DNA of 64,000 nt from NCBI GenBank assembly GCA_025699005.1, contig JAILWI010000003.1:186001-250000 (forward strand). The letters are read 5' to 3'. The notes under the pieces are model-generated. The model was not told where the DNA came from and made no database searches. It saw only the letters and a program-made list of their open reading frames with translations. The DNA is from Chloroflexota bacterium (GTDB taxonomy: Bacteria > Chloroflexota > Limnocylindria > QHBO01). Below are positions 55,754 through 63,999 of the stretch, piece after piece. How positions within the stretch are numbered: position 1 is the stretch's first letter; the number at the start of each line of letters is the position of its first letter. The translations under genes and the position numbers were made by a program.

Positions 55754-56134
55754 ATGATCGTCCGCAGCCTGGCCGAGATCGAGGGCAGCGACCGCGACGT
55801 CCGCGGCGACGGATGGCGGGCGCAGCGGCTGCTCGTACGCGACGACGGCCTGGGGTTCTCGCTGTCCGAGACCACGGTCGAGGCAGGAGCCGAGATGGAC
55901 CTCTGGTACAAGCATCACCTCGAGGCATGCTTCTGCATCGAGGGCGAGGCGGAGATCACCGAGCGTGACACCGGCGTGACGCACCGCATCGGGCCGGGGT
56001 CGGTCTACTCGCCGGAGCACGACCGGCACACGATCCGGGTCATCTCGCCGCTGCGGCTGGTGTGCGTCTTCAACCCCGCGCTGACCGGTCGCGAGACCCA
56101 CGACGCCGACGGGAGCTACCTGCCGGCGGAATAG
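55754..56134 (+). CDS. ectC: L-ectoine synthase (orphan)
   Basis: 126 aa, full length. The whole chain follows EctC: MIVRSLAEIEGSDRDV, WRAQRLLVRDDGLGFS, WYKHHLEACFCIEGE, PGSVYSPEHDRHTIRV, RLVCVFNPALTGRETHDADG. Iron-ligand positions of the cupin fold are kept: Y52, E57 and H92. EctC closes N-gamma-acetyl-2,4-diaminobutyrate to ectoine. ectA, ectB, ectD and ask are absent around it, so it is an orphan; it may use imported or elsewhere-made precursor or have a side activity. Strong Shine-Dalgarno GAGGAGG. It is divergent from iscS (68 bp). Confidence 0.93.
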   Translation: MIVRSLAEIEGSDRDVRGDGWRAQRLLVRDDGLGFSLSETTVEAGAEMDLWYKHHLEACFCIEGEAEITERDTGVTHRIGPGSVYSPEHDRHTIRVISPLRLVCVFNPALTGRETHDADGSYLPAE

Positions 56135-56138
56135 AGGT

Positions 56139-56600
56139 TCAGCCGCCGATGCGGATCGGCGTGCAGACGTTCGGCGCGGCATTGCCGGTGCAGATTCGGT
56201 ACTCGCCGGGCTCGGCCGTCTCGGGGATCGGCACGCGATCGGGACCCGGCCCGCCGACGCCGATGTCCTCGACGGCCAGCGGCCCCTCGTCCGCCGGATG
56301 CCAGGCTCGCTCCCACCCCGGGCCGGGCCCATCGGACAGCAGGTTGTAGCGGTGGTCCCAGGTGTCGCCGGCGCGTCGCTCGAGGACGAAGAGGACGCCC
56401 CTCGTGGTTCCGTCCGGGAAGCCCAGGCCGACGACGCCGCCCGGCGCGACGACCGCCGGGTCGGCGGTGATGACGTCGGGTGCCATCGCGGCGGCGGGAT
56501 CGGCCGGTCCGCGCACCGGGGGCGGGTCGAGAAGCGCCGAGCAGGCGGTCAGGAGCACGAGCGCAGCGAGCAAGAACGCTGCGGAGCTGAAGCGGGCCAT
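56139..56600 (-). CDS. Hypothetical lipoprotein
   Basis: 153 aa from ATG 56600. Signal peptide with lipobox LLTACSA (cysteine at about residue 20), then a proline-rich region (DPPPVRGPADPA) and a beta-rich domain with strands like VVAPGGVVGLGFPDGTTRGVLFVLERR. Two further cysteines near the end (RICTGNAAPNVC) may pair. No family recognised. Its stop is 5 bp from that of convergent ectC, and it follows aspS by 38 bp. Confidence 0.78.
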   Translation of the reverse strand: MARFSSAAFLLAALVLLTACSALLDPPPVRGPADPAAAMAPDVITADPAVVAPGGVVGLGFPDGTTRGVLFVLERRAGDTWDHRYNLLSDGPGPGWERAWHPADEGPLAVEDIGVGGPGPDRVPIPETAEPGEYRICTGNAAPNVCTPIRIGG

Positions 56601-56638
56601 GGGGACAGGACGCTCGCCGCCGGTCAAGGGTTGCCCGG

Positions 56639-58423
56639 TCAGTCGTCCTCGACGACGCGCAGGCGGAGCTCCTCGAGCTGCTTCGGCGCGATCGGCGATG
56701 GCGCGTCCATCATGAGATCGGTCCCCGACTGCGTCTTCGGGAAGGCCATGACCTCGCGAATGTTGTCGACCTCCGCGTAGAGCGCGGCCCATCGGTCGAG
56801 GCCGATGGCGATCCCGCCGTGCGGCGGTGCCCCGTACTCGAGCGCGTCGAGGAGCGCGCCGAATTCGTCGCGCATGCCGTCGACCGTGTGTCCCATGAGC
56901 GCGAATGCCTTCTCGAGCAGCGGTCGCTGGTGGATCCGAACCGACCCGCCGCCGGCCTCCCAGCCGTTGAGCGCCAGGTCGTACTGCTGCGCGCGAACGG
57001 ACCCCGGATCGGATTCCATGCGGTCCACGTCCTCCGGGACCGGGGCGCTGAACGGGTTGTGGGTCGCGTCCCAGCGCTGCCCATCCTTGTCCCACGTGAA
57101 CATCGGGAAGTTGTGGACCCACACGTACCCCAGCACGCCCGGCTGGCGCAGCCCGAGCCGATCCCCCATCTCCAGGCGAACATGCCCGAGCGCCTCGGCC
57201 GCGGCGTGGCGGTCGGCATCGGCGACGACGAGGACGAGGTCGCCGGCCGAGGCGCCGGTCGCGGCAAGCAGCCCCGCCTCGTGGCCCTCGAGGAACTTGG
57301 CCGCGGGTCCGTGGAGGGCGCCGTCCGCCTGGACGGCGAGGTGCACGAGGCCCTTCGCGCCATGGCGCTTGGCGAGGTCGATGAGCTCGTCGAGCTGCTT
57401 GCGTGAGTAGTCACCGCATCCGGGGGCGGTGATGGCGTACACGGCTCCGCCGGCGGCGATCGGCTCGGAGAAGACGCGGAAGTCGACCTCGCGCACGGCA
57501 TCGCTGATCTCGGTCAGCTCCATGCCGAACCGGATGTCGGGCTTGTCCGATCCATATCGGCTCATGGCATCGGCGTAGCTGAGGCGCGGGAACGGCTCGT
57601 GGAGGATCGGACGTTCCGGGACGACCTCCTTCGCGACGCGGGTCACCACGCGCTCCACGGTCGAGATGACGTCCTCCTCGGTCACGAAGCTCATCTCGAT
57701 GTCAACCTGGGTGTGCTCCGGCTGCCGGTCGCCACGCAGATCCTCGTCGCGATACGCGTGCGCCAGCTGGAAGTAGCGGTCGTAGCCGGCGACCATGAGG
57801 AGCTGCTTGAGCTGCTGCGGCGACTGCGGCAGTGCATAGAACTCCCCCGGCCGCAGCCGCGAGGGAACGACGAAGTCGCGCGCCCCCTCGGGCGTCGATC
57901 GGATCAGCGTCGGCGTCTCGATCTCGACGAATCCCTCGTCCTCCAGGGAGCGTCGGATGGCCGATGCGAGCTTCGAGCGCATGAGCATCCGCTGCTGCAT
58001 CGGCGGCCGGCGGAGGTCGAGGTAGCGATGCTTGAGGCGCAGGGACTCGTCGAGGCCGGGCTGCTCCTCGTTGATGTAGAACGGCGGCACCTTCGACGGG
58101 TTGAGCACCTCGAAGCCGTCGACCGCCACCTCGATCGCCCCGGTGTCGAGCTCGGCATTCGTCGTGCCGTCCGGCCGGGCGCGCACCACACCGCTGACCT
58201 GGATCACCCACTCATTGCGTGCCGGCTCGGCGGCCGCGTGCGCATCCGGGGCGTCGTCGGCGTTCGTGACGACCTGGGTGATGCCATGTCGGTCTCGCAG
58301 GTCGAAGAACGCGAGGTGCCCGTGATCGCGGCGCCGATGGACCCAACCGGCCAGCGTCACGCGCTCGCCGACGTGCTCGGAGCGCAGCTCGCCACAGGTG
58401 TGGGTGCGGAAGGAGGTGCTCAT
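56639..58423 (-). CDS. aspS: Aspartate--tRNA ligase (bacterial type)
   Basis: 594 aa from ATG 58423. OB-fold anticodon domain (GWVHRRRDHGHLAFFDLRDRHG), class II motif 2 (AYRDEDLRGDRQPEHTQVDIEMSF), GAD insertion domain of bacterial AspRS, and motif 3 GIAIGLDRWAALY. ATG 58435 would add four residues but lies within the TACCAT promoter hexamer, so the second ATG is favoured. Whether it also charges tRNA-Asn cannot be told without checking asnS/gatCAB elsewhere. Confidence 0.97.
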   Translation of the reverse strand: MSTSFRTHTCGELRSEHVGERVTLAGWVHRRRDHGHLAFFDLRDRHGITQVVTNADDAPDAHAAAEPARNEWVIQVSGVVRARPDGTTNAELDTGAIEVAVDGFEVLNPSKVPPFYINEEQPGLDESLRLKHRYLDLRRPPMQQRMLMRSKLASAIRRSLEDEGFVEIETPTLIRSTPEGARDFVVPSRLRPGEFYALPQSPQQLKQLLMVAGYDRYFQLAHAYRDEDLRGDRQPEHTQVDIEMSFVTEEDVISTVERVVTRVAKEVVPERPILHEPFPRLSYADAMSRYGSDKPDIRFGMELTEISDAVREVDFRVFSEPIAAGGAVYAITAPGCGDYSRKQLDELIDLAKRHGAKGLVHLAVQADGALHGPAAKFLEGHEAGLLAATGASAGDLVLVVADADRHAAAEALGHVRLEMGDRLGLRQPGVLGYVWVHNFPMFTWDKDGQRWDATHNPFSAPVPEDVDRMESDPGSVRAQQYDLALNGWEAGGGSVRIHQRPLLEKAFALMGHTVDGMRDEFGALLDALEYGAPPHGGIAIGLDRWAALYAEVDNIREVMAFPKTQSGTDLMMDAPSPIAPKQLEELRLRVVEDD

Positions 58424-58433
58424 GGGAGCCGCC

Positions 58434-58439
58434 ATGGTA
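58434..58439 (-). promoter_or_regulatory. -10 hexamer of aspS
   Basis: TACCAT on the minus strand, ten bases before ATG 58423; a leader of about three nt is predicted. It overlaps the upstream in-frame ATG at 58435. Confidence 0.45.
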
Positions 58440-58455
58440 GCCGATGCCCGGGCGA

Positions 58456-58461
58456 TATCAT
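58456..58461 (+). promoter_or_regulatory. -10 hexamer, leaderless layout
   Basis: TATCAT, then eight bases, then GTG 58470. It is the reason for choosing that GTG; divergent from aspS. Confidence 0.5.
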
Positions 58462-58469
58462 GCCTCGCC

Positions 58470-59285
58470 GTGTTCCGATCTCACCGTACCGACAGGCACC
58501 AGGTGCATCCGCGAACGCGCGCGCTGCGCGAAGCGCTTCAGCGCGCCGAATCGATCGGTCCGCTCCGCCCCGCCGCCATCGGGCTGGCCGGTGGTCTCGT
58601 GGCCGCGTTCATCGCCGATGGGCTGCTGGCCACCTCGCTCGGCACCCCGGTCCGACAGCTGGCCGACGCCGCGGTGTTCGGCGTCGTGATGGGGCCGCTG
58701 TGGCTCGCGGTCCAGCCGGCCGACGTCCGACGAGCGCATGACGTCATGACGTGGCTGAACGGCTGGGAGACGGAACGCTGGCAGACCGAGCTCGGCCGAC
58801 GGCTCACGACGCTCCCGCGCGCGACGCCGTCCATGGTCGACAGCCTGCCCGACACGCTCGGCCTGCGACCGCTTCGGGTCGAGCTGCTGGCAGCGACCGA
58901 CCGTCTCGACGAGGCACGCGAGCGGCTCGAGCAGCTCCCCGTCGACACGCCATGGCAGCGCTTCGAGCGCGCGGCGCTCGACGAGTGGATCGCCTGGTGG
59001 GCGGACGCGCCGGATCGCCATGAGCCGATGCGCCGCGCGGCGATGGAGATCGACGAGCCGGATCGGCAGCTGGCCGCGCGAGCAATGATCGCCGCGGCGG
59101 AGGCGCGTCGAGCCGCCGGGGGTGGCGGGGACGCGGTCGGGCCGCTGGCGGCACTGCGCGAGGACCTGGGCGATCGACCGCGACGCTACGCCTTCGGCTA
59201 CACGACCGGGGTCGTCGTGATGGTCGCCCTCACCGCCGTCGTCGCCAGCATCACGATCAGCGTGGCGAGCGCCATCATCCGCTGA
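58470..59285 (+). CDS. Hypothetical protein with two membrane segments
   Basis: 271 aa from GTG 58470; GTG 58503 is an alternative, and the frame is open back to 58398 across the aspS start. A membrane segment pair lies near the N-terminus (AAIGLAGGLVAAFIADGLL, AAVFGVVMGPLWLAV). A long helical soluble region follows with repeat-like helices (LLAATDRLDEARERLEQLPVDTPWQRFERAALDEW, TPR-like, residues 135-170), then a C-terminal membrane helix (GVVVMVALTAVVASITISVASAI). No family recognised. It converges on hisS with an 11-bp overlap. Confidence 0.72.
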   Translation: MFRSHRTDRHQVHPRTRALREALQRAESIGPLRPAAIGLAGGLVAAFIADGLLATSLGTPVRQLADAAVFGVVMGPLWLAVQPADVRRAHDVMTWLNGWETERWQTELGRRLTTLPRATPSMVDSLPDTLGLRPLRVELLAATDRLDEARERLEQLPVDTPWQRFERAALDEWIAWWADAPDRHEPMRRAAMEIDEPDRQLAARAMIAAAEARRAAGGGGDAVGPLAALREDLGDRPRRYAFGYTTGVVVMVALTAVVASITISVASAIIR

Positions 59286-60534
59286 TCGCGGCCCTCACTT
59301 CACCGAGGGTCACGGAGTCCCGCTGCTCCCCACGCTCGAGGTCACGCAGCGCCAATGCGCCATCCTCGCCGACGATGAGCGCCCAGGCCGCGCCGGCCTT
59401 GGCCGCCGACTCGATCTGCTTCCCGAGCTTGCGGGTCGAACCATCCGGTCTGACCGCGATGCCGGTTGCCCGGAGCTCGGCCGCGATGGCGAGCCGCCGC
59501 CCGTGGTCATCGCCCGCGCCGAGCACCGCCACGAGCGCCTGCCCTGCGGGTGGCGTCCAACCGGCCTCCTCGAGGGCGAGGATCGTCCGGTCGAGCCCGA
59601 GCCCGAACCCGATGCCGGGCGTCGGACGGCCGCCCAGGAGCTCGATGAGCCCGTCGTAGCGACCGCCGCCGCCGAGCGCCTGCTGCTGGCCCTCGCGCCC
59701 CGCGACGTAGTACTCGAAGGCCGTGCGCGTGTAGTAGTCGAGCCCCCGCACGAGCCGATGGTCGACCTCGTACCGGACGCCGAGCGCGTCGAGCAGGCCG
59801 CGGAGACCGTCGAAGTGCTCGCGGCACGCATCGCAGAGGTGGTCGATGCCGCGCGGCGCACCGGCGGCGAGGTCGTCGGGGAGCGTCTTGTCGTCGAGGA
59901 CGCGCAGCGGGTTGACGTGGAGCCTTCGCGCCGAATCGGGCCCCAGGCGGCCGGCGTGCTCCGAGAAATACGCGATGAGCGCGTCCCGGTAGGCAGGGCG
60001 GCACGTCGAGTCTCCGATCGAGTTGATCCGCGCGACGACATCGCGAAGGCCGGCCTCGGCGTAGAACCGATGCCCGAGCTCGATGAGCTCGGCGTCGACC
60101 GCCGGACCCGCGTCGCCGATGACCTCGACGTCCCATTGCACGAACTGCCGATAGCGTCCGGCCTGCGGGCGGTCGTAGCGGAACATCGGGCCGATCATCG
60201 TGAGCCGCAGTGGCCCCGGACGCACATGCATCCCGTGCTCGATGAAGGCGCGCGCGATGCCGGCCGTCGGCTCGGGGCGGAGGGCCCAGGGCGCGGCCTC
60301 CTCCTCGCTCCCCTTGGCGCCGGCGACGCGGAACATCTCCTTCTCGACGGCGTCGCTGCTCTCGCCGAGACCGCGCGCGAACAGCTCGACGCGCTCGAAG
60401 AGCGGGATCTCGATGCGCTCGAGCGCGTATCGGCGTGAGAGGTCGCGCGCGACGGCCTCGACGTGGCTCCACGCCGCTGTCTCCTCCGGGAGCAGGTCTC
60501 GGGTGCCGCGCGGTGCGCTGATCGTCTTCGCCAT
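59275..60534 (-). CDS. hisS: Histidine--tRNA ligase
   Basis: 419 aa. Class II motifs: RGTRDLLPEE at the start, EPTAGIARAFIEHGMHVRPGPLRLTMIGPMFRYDRPQAGRYRQF (residues 87-130; motif 2), histidine-A loop RGLDYYTRTAFEYY and motif 3 GIGFGLGLDR; C-terminal anticodon domain. TAGACT is seven bases before the ATG, a clear leaderless layout. It lies 38 bp after relA. Confidence 0.97.
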   Translation of the reverse strand: MAKTISAPRGTRDLLPEETAAWSHVEAVARDLSRRYALERIEIPLFERVELFARGLGESSDAVEKEMFRVAGAKGSEEEAAPWALRPEPTAGIARAFIEHGMHVRPGPLRLTMIGPMFRYDRPQAGRYRQFVQWDVEVIGDAGPAVDAELIELGHRFYAEAGLRDVVARINSIGDSTCRPAYRDALIAYFSEHAGRLGPDSARRLHVNPLRVLDDKTLPDDLAAGAPRGIDHLCDACREHFDGLRGLLDALGVRYEVDHRLVRGLDYYTRTAFEYYVAGREGQQQALGGGGRYDGLIELLGGRPTPGIGFGLGLDRTILALEEAGWTPPAGQALVAVLGAGDDHGRRLAIAAELRATGIAVRPDGSTRKLGKQIESAAKAGAAWALIVGEDGALALRDLERGEQRDSVTLGEVRAAISG

Positions 60535-60541
60535 GCGCCGG

Positions 60542-60547
60542 AGTCTA
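60542..60547 (-). promoter_or_regulatory. -10 hexamer of hisS, leaderless layout
   Basis: TAGACT on the minus strand, seven bases (CCGGCGC) before ATG 60534. Confidence 0.6.
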
Positions 60548-60574
60548 TCGCCCCGGGCGGATCGGCAACGCGGG

Positions 60575-62788
60575 CTAGCGGGCCTCGCGCGCCACGCTCG
60601 TCACGTCCCGCAGCCGTTCAATCTTGGCCAGGACCCGCGCCAGCTGCTGGAGCGACTCGACCTTGAACGTTGCGGTGATGACCGCGGTGCCATCGTTCTC
60701 GGTCGCGACCGACGCGGCGACGATGTTCACCTTGTACTCGGCGACCACGTTCGTCACGTCGCTCAGCAGGCCGGGGCGGTCGACCGCCGTGATGCGGACG
60801 GTGATCGGGTAGGTCTGCTGCCCGGCCAGCTCCCACTCCACGTCGATGAGCCGCTCGATGTCCCGCTCGGACAGCACGGACGGGCATGAAGCGCGATGCA
60901 CCGTCACGCCCTTGCCGCGCGTCACGTAGCCGGTGATCTCGTCGCCGGGGATCGGCGAGCAGCACTTCGCGAAGCGAACGAGGAGGTCACCGACGCCCTT
61001 CACCTTGACACCGGTCGTCGACGGCGCGGCGGGCGGCGCCTCCTCGGGGAGCGTGATCGCGGCATCGTCATGGATCTCGAGCTTGCTGACGACGCTCGCC
61101 GAGCTCACCGCTCCGTAGCCGATGGCCGCGTAGAAGTCGTCGAGCTCCTTGTATCGGTACTGGCCCGCGATCTCGTTGAGCTTGGCGGCGTCGACCGACG
61201 CCAGCGTCTCGTGCGCGAGGCGGCGGAGCTCCCGGTCGAGCAGGTCCTTGCCCTGGGTGATGTTCTCGTCGCGCTGCTGGCGCTTGAACCAGGCGCGGAT
61301 CTTCTCGCGCGCATGGCTGGTCCGGACGATGTTCAGCCAGTCGCGGCTCGGGCCATGTGCCGCCTTCGTCGTCACGATCTCGACGATGTCGCCGTTGCGG
61401 AGTCGGTAATCGAGCGGCACGAGCCGGTTGTTCACCTTCGCGCCGATCGTGCGGTGCCCGACGTCGGTGTGGATCCGATAGGCGAAGTCCAGCGGCGTCG
61501 CGTCGCGCGGCAGGTCCTTCACGTCGCCCTTCGGCGTGAAGACGAACACCTGGTCCTGGAAGACGTCGAGCTTCAGGCCCTCGACGAACTCGGTCGCGTC
61601 GCTGACCTCGCGCTGCCAGTCGATGAGCTGGCGCACCCAGGCGAGCTTCTCGTCGTACCGTCGATCGCCGCGGCTCCCCTCCTTGTAGCGCCAGTGCGCC
61701 GCGATGCCGGCCTCCGACACCTCGTGCATCTGCCGGGTGCGGATCTGGACCTCGAGCGGCTTCGCCTCCGGGCCGATGACCGCGGTGTGCAGCGACTGGT
61801 ACATGTTCGCCTTCGGCATGGCGATGTAGTCGTCGAACTGCCCCGGCACCGGTCGCCACAGCGAGTGGACCACCCCGAGCGCCGCGTAGCAGTCCTTGAC
61901 CTCCTCGACGAGCACGCGAATGGCGTGGAGATCGTAGATCTCGGTGAACTCGGCGCCCTTGCGCTCCATCTTCTTCGCGATCGAGTACAGGTGCTTCGGC
62001 CGGCCGCTGATCTCGGCGCTGATGCCGACCTTCGACAGCTCCTTGCGCAGGATGCCGATGCTCTTGTTGACGAAGCTCTCCCGCGCCCGTCGCCGATCGG
62101 TGAGCATCTCGACCAGCTGGCGGTACTTCTCGGGCTCGAGGTACTTGAACGAGAGATCCTCGAGCTCCCACTTGATCTGCCACATGCCCAGCCGATGCGC
62201 CAGCGGCGCGTAGATCTCCATCGTCTGGCGAGCGATCCGCTGCTGCTTGTCCTCCGGCAGGAAGCCGAGCGTGCGCATGTTGTGGAGGCGGTCGGCGAGC
62301 TTGATGATCACGACCCGCACGTCCTCGGCCATGGCCATGAACATCTTCCGGATGTTCTCGGCCTGCTGCTCCTCCATCGTCCGGGCGCTCCCGAACTTGC
62401 TGAGCTTCGTCACCCCGTCGACGAGGCGTGCCACCTCGCGCCCGAAGCGCTTCTCGAGCTCGGCGAGCGAGTAATCAGTGTCCTCGGGAACGTCGTGGAG
62501 GAGCGCGGCGGCGAGCGTCTCCGCGTCCATCTGGAGCGTGGCCAGGTAGTGCGTGACTTCCACCGGATGGGTGACATACGGCTCGCCGGAGCTGCGCAGC
62601 TGGCCCTCGTGGGCCGTGACCGCGGTCTCGTAGGCGCGCCGGATGAGGCTCTCGTCGACGTTCGACCGGTGCTGGCTGGCCTCCGCCACGATGTCGTCGA
62701 TCGTGTGGGCGCGCTCACCCGCCGCGTCACCGCCGCGCGTGATCCGCTGCACGACGGCCGCCGGTGAGAAGCGCGCCAGCTGAGCCAT
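60575..62788 (-). CDS. relA: Bifunctional (p)ppGpp synthetase/hydrolase (Rel)
   Basis: 737 aa, long RSH. The hydrolase HD domain is intact (THPVEVTHYLA, ALLHDVPEDTD with H98/D99, KLADRLHNMRTLG). Synthetase: DLHAIRVLVEEVKDCYAALG, QFDDYIAMPKANMYQSLHT, TGS FVFTPKGDVKDLP, and C-terminal zinc-finger and ACT domains (FAKCCSPIPGDEITGY, RITAVDRPGLLSDVTNVV). The motif that is RxKD in most bifunctional enzymes and ExDD in RelA is Q317-F-D-D320 here. TAGCAT lies nine bases before the ATG. Confidence 0.96.
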   Translation of the reverse strand: MAQLARFSPAAVVQRITRGGDAAGERAHTIDDIVAEASQHRSNVDESLIRRAYETAVTAHEGQLRSSGEPYVTHPVEVTHYLATLQMDAETLAAALLHDVPEDTDYSLAELEKRFGREVARLVDGVTKLSKFGSARTMEEQQAENIRKMFMAMAEDVRVVIIKLADRLHNMRTLGFLPEDKQQRIARQTMEIYAPLAHRLGMWQIKWELEDLSFKYLEPEKYRQLVEMLTDRRRARESFVNKSIGILRKELSKVGISAEISGRPKHLYSIAKKMERKGAEFTEIYDLHAIRVLVEEVKDCYAALGVVHSLWRPVPGQFDDYIAMPKANMYQSLHTAVIGPEAKPLEVQIRTRQMHEVSEAGIAAHWRYKEGSRGDRRYDEKLAWVRQLIDWQREVSDATEFVEGLKLDVFQDQVFVFTPKGDVKDLPRDATPLDFAYRIHTDVGHRTIGAKVNNRLVPLDYRLRNGDIVEIVTTKAAHGPSRDWLNIVRTSHAREKIRAWFKRQQRDENITQGKDLLDRELRRLAHETLASVDAAKLNEIAGQYRYKELDDFYAAIGYGAVSSASVVSKLEIHDDAAITLPEEAPPAAPSTTGVKVKGVGDLLVRFAKCCSPIPGDEITGYVTRGKGVTVHRASCPSVLSERDIERLIDVEWELAGQQTYPITVRITAVDRPGLLSDVTNVVAEYKVNIVAASVATENDGTAVITATFKVESLQQLARVLAKIERLRDVTSVAREAR

Positions 62789-62797
62789 GGGATCGAG

Positions 62798-62803
62798 ATG
62801 CTA
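62798..62803 (-). promoter_or_regulatory. -10 hexamer of rel
   Basis: TAGCAT on the minus strand, nine bases before ATG 62788. Confidence 0.5.
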
Positions 62804-62967
62804 GCACGCAGCCCGCTCAGGACAGGGCGCCGCGATGAGGTGTGCGGCTGGATCGCTAGAGCGCGTCGGGCAGGATGGCGCCGGCGCTCGGGGTGCCGGC
62901 TCCTACGGGTCGGCCGCACTCCGCGCAGGTCATCGTGAGCGGACGATCCTCCACGGACGCGCCGGCC

Positions 62968-63465
62968 TCAACTCCGATCGATGGCGAGGCCGTCGACGAC
63001 GCGGACCGCCGGCAGGGCCTGCAGCGCGTCCGGTGGCAGCCGCAGCTTTGACGAGCGGTTGCCCCCGCCGAGCACGATCCATGGCCGGTCGAGCACGCGC
63101 GCATCGACGAGGACGGGCATGTCCGGCGGGAGCCCGAACGGCGTGACGCCGCCGATCTCCATGCCGGTCAGGGCCCGCACTGGGTCGGCCGCGGCGAACG
63201 AGGCCTTGCGAACGCCCATCTCGCGCCGGACGACGTTGTTCACGTCGAGCGAGGTCGTGGCCAGCAGGACGCAGGCGACGTGGATCGGCTCGGCGCCCTT
63301 CGACGCCACGAGGATCGTGTTCGCGCTCCGGTCGAGCGGGACGCCGTAGGCCTCGACGAACGCGGCGGTATCGGCGAGGTCGGGATCGCAGGCCATCACC
63401 TCGTACTCGACGTCGAGCGCTTCGAGCGCCGCGCGGACGCGTGCGTCGAGCAGCTCCGTGTTCAC
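62968..63465 (-). CDS. YbaK/EbsC-type aminoacyl-tRNA deacylase
   Basis: 165 aa, one YbaK/ProX domain. Conserved features: AANTILV-like strand (SANTILVASKGAEPIHVACVLL, residues 47-68), lysine in VRKASFAAADPVRALTGMEIGGVTPFG and C-terminal ILGGG-like VLGGGNRSSKLRL. Such proteins hydrolyse mischarged tRNAs in trans (e.g. Cys-tRNA-Pro, Ala-tRNA-Pro). A longer antisense ORF shares the area. The 180 bp between it and relA has no supported gene. Confidence 0.92.
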   Translation of the reverse strand: MNTELLDARVRAALEALDVEYEVMACDPDLADTAAFVEAYGVPLDRSANTILVASKGAEPIHVACVLLATTSLDVNNVVRREMGVRKASFAAADPVRALTGMEIGGVTPFGLPPDMPVLVDARVLDRPWIVLGGGNRSSKLRLPPDALQALPAVRVVDGLAIDRS

Positions 63466-63483
63466 GGACAGGCATCCATCGGT

Positions 63484-63999
63484 CTAGGCCGCGTCCGTCG
63501 GCGGGTGTCGGTCGCCACCGGTGACGAAGAGACGCGCCCGCTGAACCAGGCCGTAGGCCGGGATCGCCACGCGGAGGGCCGCGTCGATCGGCGCGCGCAG
63601 GGGGAGGTCACGAGCTCCCACGTACTCGATCTCCTCGCCGCCGAAGCCCTCCTTGAACTGGCGGATCCCGCCGGTCGCCAGGCCCCACATGTCGTAGACC
63701 GCGAAACCCTCCGAGGCGAAGTCGCTGATGGCGGTCCACTTGAGGAGGTAGTTGGCTCTCGCATCGGCGCCGGCGTCGGTCATGCCGCCATAGGACTCGA
63801 CCGCGCGATCGCCGCAGGTGAAGTGGAAGAGGACCGCGACGCGCTCCCCGTCGCGGACCGCGAAGCTGAGGCGCACGCGGCCGGTCGGCGCGAAGATCGA
63901 CCACACCCGCTCGTAGTAGAACGCCTGGCGCGCGACAAAGCCGGCCCGCGCGGCGGTGTGCTGGTAGATGCGGTTGAAGTCGTCAAGCGCCGGGCCGAT
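63484..63999 (-). CDS. FemAB/MurM-like peptidyltransferase, C-terminal part (5' end outside window)
   Basis: 172 codons, open to the right edge; a GTG at 63906 is internal. The visible C-terminal GNAT half fits the FemABX family: LDDFNRIYQHTAARAGF, VLFHFTCGDRAVESYGGMTD, ADARANYLLKWTAISDFASEGFAVYDMWGL, GIRQFKEGFGGEEIEYVG (given in pieces). These enzymes add amino acids to lipid II from aminoacyl-tRNA, building peptidoglycan cross-bridges. It lies upstream of the YbaK-like gene by 18 bp; both act on aminoacyl-tRNA, so a functional link is possible. Confidence 0.88.
   Translation of the reverse strand: MGPALDDFNRIYQHTAARAGFVARQAFYYERVWSIFAPTGRVRLSFAVRDGERVAVLFHFTCGDRAVESYGGMTDAGADARANYLLKWTAISDFASEGFAVYDMWGLATGGIRQFKEGFGGEEIEYVGARDLPLRAPIDAALRVAIPAYGLVQRARLFVTGGDRHPPTDAA

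Noticed and set aside
62856-62933. 25-aa minus-strand frame with CAEC (MTCAECGRPVGAG...)
   Set aside because: A single CxxC in GC-rich sequence, with poor Shine-Dalgarno spacing and no promoter hexamer. The longer 82-aa version is mostly an antisense-free shadow of the YbaK gene frame. It may be a remnant, but support is insufficient.
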